From: Candidatus Hydrogenedentota bacterium
Lineage (GTDB): Bacteria > Hydrogenedentota > Hydrogenedentia > Hydrogenedentiales > CAITNO01
Length of the DNA: 17,517 nt
NCBI GenBank assembly: GCA_903922535.1
Contig: CAIXUF010000425.1
Location: forward strand, 1 to 17,517
Reading direction: 5' to 3'
Notes under the pieces: generated by a model
Seen by the model: the letters and a program-made list of their open reading frames with translations, nothing else
Databases searched by the model: none
Told to the model about the DNA's origin: nothing
Shown here: positions 14,876-17,517 of the stretch, piece by piece
Position numbering within the stretch: the stretch's first letter is position 1
How the letters are laid out: each line of letters starts with the position of its first letter
Program-made: the position numbers and the translations under genes

Positions 14876-15303
14876 CAGTTCAATCTTGAATCAACTACTT
14901 GACAAACAAGGAGTTAACCTGTCTCAACGTGCATGCTGGAACTTCGGTCTATTCTACCGACTTTACCCTGAACCAGATTCCCTCCAACAAAAAGATCGAA
15001 ATTGATCTTGGCAAAGTCAGCTACTGCGCAGAAACCTGGATAAACGGAAAACTGGTTGGCACACGGATATGGCCTCCTTACCGAATGGATATTACCCAAT
15101 GCGTGAAGCAGGGCAAGAACAAGGTCGACGTCATCGTCGCCAATATGCTGGCCAACAAGATGCATTGGGACATTTACGATGATGTCAAGGCAGAAGAGAC
15201 AAACCGCAAATGGCACGACGGCAACCTGCTCCGGACGTTTGGTGCTTTGATTCGGGCTTATCGGGGCCATGAAACTGGAAACGGTTCCATAACGTACGGT
15301 TAG
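14876..15303 (+). pseudogene. C-terminal remnant of a GH2-like glycosidase, truncated and frameshifted
   Basis: An open frame of 134 residues from a TTG at 14899 shows the C-terminal jelly-roll seen in GH2-like and related large glycosidases: GTSVYSTDFTL, IEIDLGKVSYCAETWINGKL, GTRIWPPYRMDIT, KNKVDVIVANMLANKMHWDI. The catalytic part is missing. Near the 3' end the frame drifts off the family pattern, but allowing one lost base at about 15231-15236 and another at about 15261-15270 restores R-DVWCFDSGLSGP-MKLETVP and a TAA at 15290-15292, which is the expected C-terminal tail. A third lost base at about 14900 would join FNLESTTWT (frame from 14876) to TNKELT. The family in life is exported and cleaves glycosidic bonds in plant or algal polysaccharides; substrate unknown. 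Base composition is visibly more AT-rich than in the upstream cluster. Its 3' end overlaps the stop of the convergent gene. Remnant status is well supported; exact family is less so. Confidence 0.8.
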
Positions 15304-16421
15304 GGCTGTTGCGGTTGGTCATGTCTCGTGGTTGGTCGGGTGCGGTTTACCCGCGCTTCCATGCCGTCGTCGGGCTTCTCCCAAAGCAGCGGCTGAATCA
15401 AAATGCCTTCAAGGTCATGGGCCGCCGGGGTGGCGCTTGGCACGGTGGACACCATCGAACAGGCCATGTAATCCCTGCCTTTGTCGGACGCAATTTCCGG
15501 CGCGTGGCCCGGCTGTTCCTCAATCCGGTTCGCCGCGGGGTCGCCGAAATTGAAGGGGTCTTCCGAAATATAGAGCGACACGCGGCTGTAGTCGATTCCG
15601 CTGACCCAAAGATAGTAGTAGCCGTCGCGGTACAGGACGAAGGGCGATTCGGCGCACTGGTATCCGCCGGGCGGGGGTCCCATGGCTGTGATCGGTTCGG
15701 ACCAGTGCAACAGGTCCTTTGACGTGCGCACCCGGACGATGGTGTTGAGCCCCGGCATTCCGGGATACTCCCCCGCACAGGCGTAATAGATGAGGTAGGC
15801 GCCCACGCGAGCGTCCCAGAACACACAGAAGTCGCGATCATCCCGCTCGCGGAAGGCCATGTTCCTTTCGGGCAGTTCCGATCCATCATAGGGGTGCCAC
15901 GCCGAAAGGTCGGGCGCGTCGCTTGTCAATACACGGGTGCAGTTCTCTTTGAATTCGGAGGTTCCCAGGTAATGGAAGTAGTACAAGAATGCCGTCGTTC
16001 GCTCTTTGTTCCAAATGACGGCGGGCGCCCACATAAACGCCTGTGGAGATTCAATTTGGTACGGAATCTTGTCGAGGTGCTTCATGGGCGCTTCAAGAGA
16101 GTCGCCCACTGCGTGGAACAGCGCATAGCCGTCGCTCAATTCATATCCGCTGCCAACGGTGTCGGGGCTCTCGCCAAAGGTGCCGATGCAATGCCAGCGG
16201 CCCAGTTTGTCCTTGACGAGCGAGAAATCACTGTACAGGGGCTTTTCGCCACCTACCAGCCGCAGGGCTTCCTTCCAGGGCTTTGACGCCCGGGGAATCT
16301 TCAATTCCTTCTGTTCCTGCTTCGCGTTTTGTTCAGCTGGTTTGGATACTGTGTCTTCCGCCACCACATCGACGCACAGAAGAATAACCATCGATGCCGC
16401 ACATATTGCGAGGTGTTTCAT
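15300..16421 (-). CDS. Exported GH43-like five-bladed beta-propeller glycoside hydrolase
   Basis: The product is 373 residues. GGAGAAG (16427-16433) lies five bases before the ATG. Residues 1-21 are a signal peptide (MKHLAICAASMVILLCVDVVA); the Cys has no lipobox. A Lys/Gln/Glu-rich linker follows. The rest has the repeated blades of the GH43/GH32-like superfamily: YSDFSLVKDKLGRWHCIGT (63-81), FMWAPAVIWNKERTTAFLYYF (129-149), RDFCVFWDARVGAYLIYYA (196-214), AESPFVLYRDGYYYLWVSG (257-275) and GHAPEI (305-310). By position, Asp65, Asp197 and Glu258 are the likely base, transition-state stabiliser/pKa modulator and general acid, and His306 the conserved propeller-centre histidine. The family cleaves arabinosyl, xylosyl, galactosyl or fructosyl linkages; the substrate cannot be read from sequence. 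It lies downstream of two helical-toroid genes on the same strand, which suggests a polysaccharide-degradation cluster. It is the only intact complete gene of that cluster in view. The last ~20 residues are basic and low in complexity and may not belong to the fold. Confidence 0.87.
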   Translation of the reverse strand: MKHLAICAASMVILLCVDVVAEDTVSKPAEQNAKQEQKELKIPRASKPWKEALRLVGGEKPLYSDFSLVKDKLGRWHCIGTFGESPDTVGSGYELSDGYALFHAVGDSLEAPMKHLDKIPYQIESPQAFMWAPAVIWNKERTTAFLYYFHYLGTSEFKENCTRVLTSDAPDLSAWHPYDGSELPERNMAFRERDDRDFCVFWDARVGAYLIYYACAGEYPGMPGLNTIVRVRTSKDLLHWSEPITAMGPPPGGYQCAESPFVLYRDGYYYLWVSGIDYSRVSLYISEDPFNFGDPAANRIEEQPGHAPEIASDKGRDYMACSMVSTVPSATPAAHDLEGILIQPLLWEKPDDGMEARVNRTRPTTRHDQPQQP

Positions 16422-16426
16422 CCTAT

Positions 16427-16433
16427 CTTCTCC
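16427..16433 (-). promoter_or_regulatory. Ribosome binding site of the GH43-like gene
   Basis: On the minus strand GGAGAAG is followed by ATAGG and then ATG at 16421, a five-base spacing. It fixes the start and coincides with the beginning of a good signal peptide. Confidence 0.75.
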
Positions 16434-16482
16434 ATATGGGGCGCAAGGCCTTGGCTCTGTTCGGACAGTGTCTGCGGTTCAT

Positions 16483-16505
16483 GCGGCGCAAACTCATTTC
16501 GCCGC
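16483..16505. repeat. Short inverted repeat between the minus-strand genes
   Basis: GCGGCG (16483-16488) and CGCCGC (16500-16505) flank an eleven-base loop in the 105-base gap downstream of the broken toroid gene. No T-run follows on either strand, so a terminator is doubtful. It may be an mRNA processing hairpin or chance in GC-rich DNA. Confidence 0.25.
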
Positions 16506-16526
16506 GTTCGCCAGCTTGCCCATGTA

Positions 16527-17012
16527 TTACAGGCTGATCGTTCCCTGACGGCGTTTCAGCGGCGACCACGGTGTCTGCCGGTATCCGGCGCGGGTGAATT
16601 CCAATCCGCAGTAACCCGTCCAGAGAACAGTCAACGGATGATACATATCCGTCAGAAAGCCTTCGGCGTGATGCGGACGGCCATCCCAATACCACCATTC
16701 GGATTTGTCGGCTTTGGCCGGATCCGTCTCCGCACCGTCGCGCCGGTAGGCGGATCCACCGTTGAACCGGCCCTTGCCATACGACTCAACCAGCGGCCAG
16801 AAGATCACATCGGCTTCGTCGCGTCGGCCCATCTGGTAGAGCGTCTGTATGTAGAAGTTGGACCAGGCCGGCGTGGCACCGCCGTTGAGATACTCTTGGA
16901 ATCTCTTCCATGGCGCGCCAGCTTCATGCCTGCCCCAATCGCCATCACAATCATTATCGTCCATTTCTTCATTTCGTGCCTTTCGGTTGTCGCGTCGCAG
17001 GAGAATCTTCAC
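16527..17012 (-). pseudogene. Internally deleted alpha/alpha-barrel glycosidase-like gene (signal peptide plus C-terminus)
   Basis: A 161-residue frame from GTG 17012 overlaps the upstream stop as GTGA, but its first ~33 residues (RRDNRKARNEEMDDNDCDGD) look like noise. In another frame an ATG at 16972, with GAAAGG six bases before it, encodes a clear signal peptide, MKKWTIMIVMAIGAGMKLA. After about 16920 the family-like sequence continues in the 17012 frame: WKRFQEYLNGGATPAWSNFY, RRDEADVIFWPLVESYGKG, EWWYWDGRPHHAEGF, TGYCGLEF and PWSPL. This is the C-terminal part of an (alpha/alpha)6-barrel glycosidase-like protein, normally several hundred residues longer. The most economical reading is a deletion joining the leader to the last ~140 codons out of frame. 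After the TAA at 16527-16529 the frame goes on for ten codons (YMGKLANAAK), so the C-terminus may also be cut by a nonsense change. It follows the upstream toroid gene by 36 bases from the leader ATG. A short translated product is possible but unlikely to be active. Confidence 0.7.
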
Positions 17013-17517
17013 GGTTTCGTCACCAACTCCATTTCGATCAATTGCAGCATCAGATCCGAGACCAACTCACTGGTATACGGACTTCCGCGCCATTCGAATC
17101 CCTTGTTCCGCTCGAGCCAGGGGTCAGCGATGGCCTCGGTCACAGCGCCTTTGTACGGGCCATCCGTGACTTGCGTATAGAAATTCAACTGCATCACCCG
17201 GTTCTTGAGCTGCTCGAACAGCGGATTGCCGGTCTTCTTAAACAACCGGTGTAAGCATTGAATCTTGCGGTTGTGGTAGCAGTAGACGGAATACTGGTTG
17301 AAGTGCTGTTGCTCGCTGTGCGCGCCTTGCGTTGGATTTATCACCCAACTGAGCTGTTTCGGACACCAGTACAGCAGGCCATAATAGGCATTGGCAACCG
17401 CATGATCGAGGCATTCTTTGCCCCCCGTCCGGTCGTGTTTGTCCAGCCAATACTCCACCACATCGTAGATGCTATCCTGCTCGAAATCCCCCGGCGGCAA
17501 GTCCGGATGCGACCCGG
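17009..17517 (-). CDS. Helical-toroid protein of a polysaccharide-degradation cluster, 5'-truncated by the window edge
   Basis: The frame is open to the right edge (GSHPDLPPGDFEQ...), so the N-terminus lies outside; a TTG at 17500 is not a real start. The visible C-terminal ~168 residues are mainly helical, with aromatic and polar motifs: SIYDVVEYWLDKH, NAYYGLLYWCPKQLSW, GAHSEQQHFNQYSVYCYHNR, KIQCLHRLFKKTG, NFYTQVTDGPYKGAVTEAIA, FEWRGSPYTSELVSDL. Paired helices with conserved His, Gln, Asn, Tyr and Trp are typical of (alpha/alpha) toroid enzymes such as glycosidases and polysaccharide lyases. I cannot name the family. The stop TGA overlaps a GTG, and the next gene's signal peptide starts 36 bases on, consistent with an operon. 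The C-terminus appears complete. Confidence 0.78.
   Translation of the reverse strand, partial: GSHPDLPPGDFEQDSIYDVVEYWLDKHDRTGGKECLDHAVANAYYGLLYWCPKQLSWVINPTQGAHSEQQHFNQYSVYCYHNRKIQCLHRLFKKTGNPLFEQLKNRVMQLNFYTQVTDGPYKGAVTEAIADPWLERNKGFEWRGSPYTSELVSDLMLQLIEMELVTKP

Noticed and set aside
14876..15303. Frameshifts purely as sequencing error
   Set aside because: Not excluded, but the gene also lacks its whole N-terminal part, and 14 kb of neighbouring coding sequence is free of such shifts, so real decay is favoured.
16327..17180. Long plus-strand open frame across the minus-strand sugar genes
   Set aside because: It has no family motif or signal peptide and lies opposite recognisable glycosidase sequence.
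1..17517. CRISPR array, tRNA, rRNA, insertion sequence or phage genes
   Set aside because: I looked for regularly spaced repeats, tRNA-like arms, transposase motifs and terminal inverted repeats and saw none. The tandem repeats present are in-frame protein modules.

Overview
The window looks like a piece of a moderately high-GC bacterial genome from the environmental PVC/Hydrogenedentes-type lineages, probably Candidatus Hydrogenedentota or a close relative. This rests on recognisable protein signatures: a dockerin-like repeat of the 'SELLR' type, secreted proteins that combine a 'VPxGWxF' domain with an FN3 domain, giant secreted proteins carrying 'FNPNxEHA' and 'HKYHPDHxN' motifs, and many exported glycosidases. 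The taxonomic call is from memory and could not be tested here.

Region 1 (1-14563, plus strand) is one tightly packed gene cluster that looks like an operon. It starts with a 5'-truncated gene (1-867). Four bases later comes a giant 3258-residue exported protein (872-10648). Next is a protein with a dockerin-like EF-hand pair and a C-terminal membrane anchor (about 10672-12162), whose reading frame touches the giant gene's stop. Last, after a 40-base gap with a strong ribosome binding site, is a second anchored protein made of a shared 'VPxGWxF' domain, three tandem carboxypeptidase-regulatory-like repeats and an FN3 domain (12203-14563). All four products look extracellular or surface-bound. 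The giant protein has a GLUG/beta-helix N-terminus, four Bap-like Ig modules, a long uncharacterised beta-rich middle, and a helical C-terminal third whose order of parts recalls the A subunit of Tc (ABC) toxins. This cluster is the best candidate for an undescribed system.

Region 2 (14564-14875) holds no gene I can support. It contains a promoter-like sequence with an inverted repeat on the -10 element.

Region 3 (14876-17517) is a decaying carbohydrate-degradation locus. On the plus strand is a truncated, multiply frameshifted C-terminal remnant of a GH2-like glycosidase. Converging on it from the minus strand are an intact exported GH43-like five-bladed beta-propeller enzyme (15300-16421), a gene reduced to its signal peptide plus the last ~140 codons of an alpha/alpha-barrel glycosidase-like protein (16527-17012), and the 3' part of another helical-toroid protein that runs off the right edge (17009-17517). 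Contrast between the intact 9.8 kb gene and these broken genes suggests gene loss at the junction rather than poor sequence quality. No tRNA, rRNA, CRISPR array, transposase or integrase is visible.
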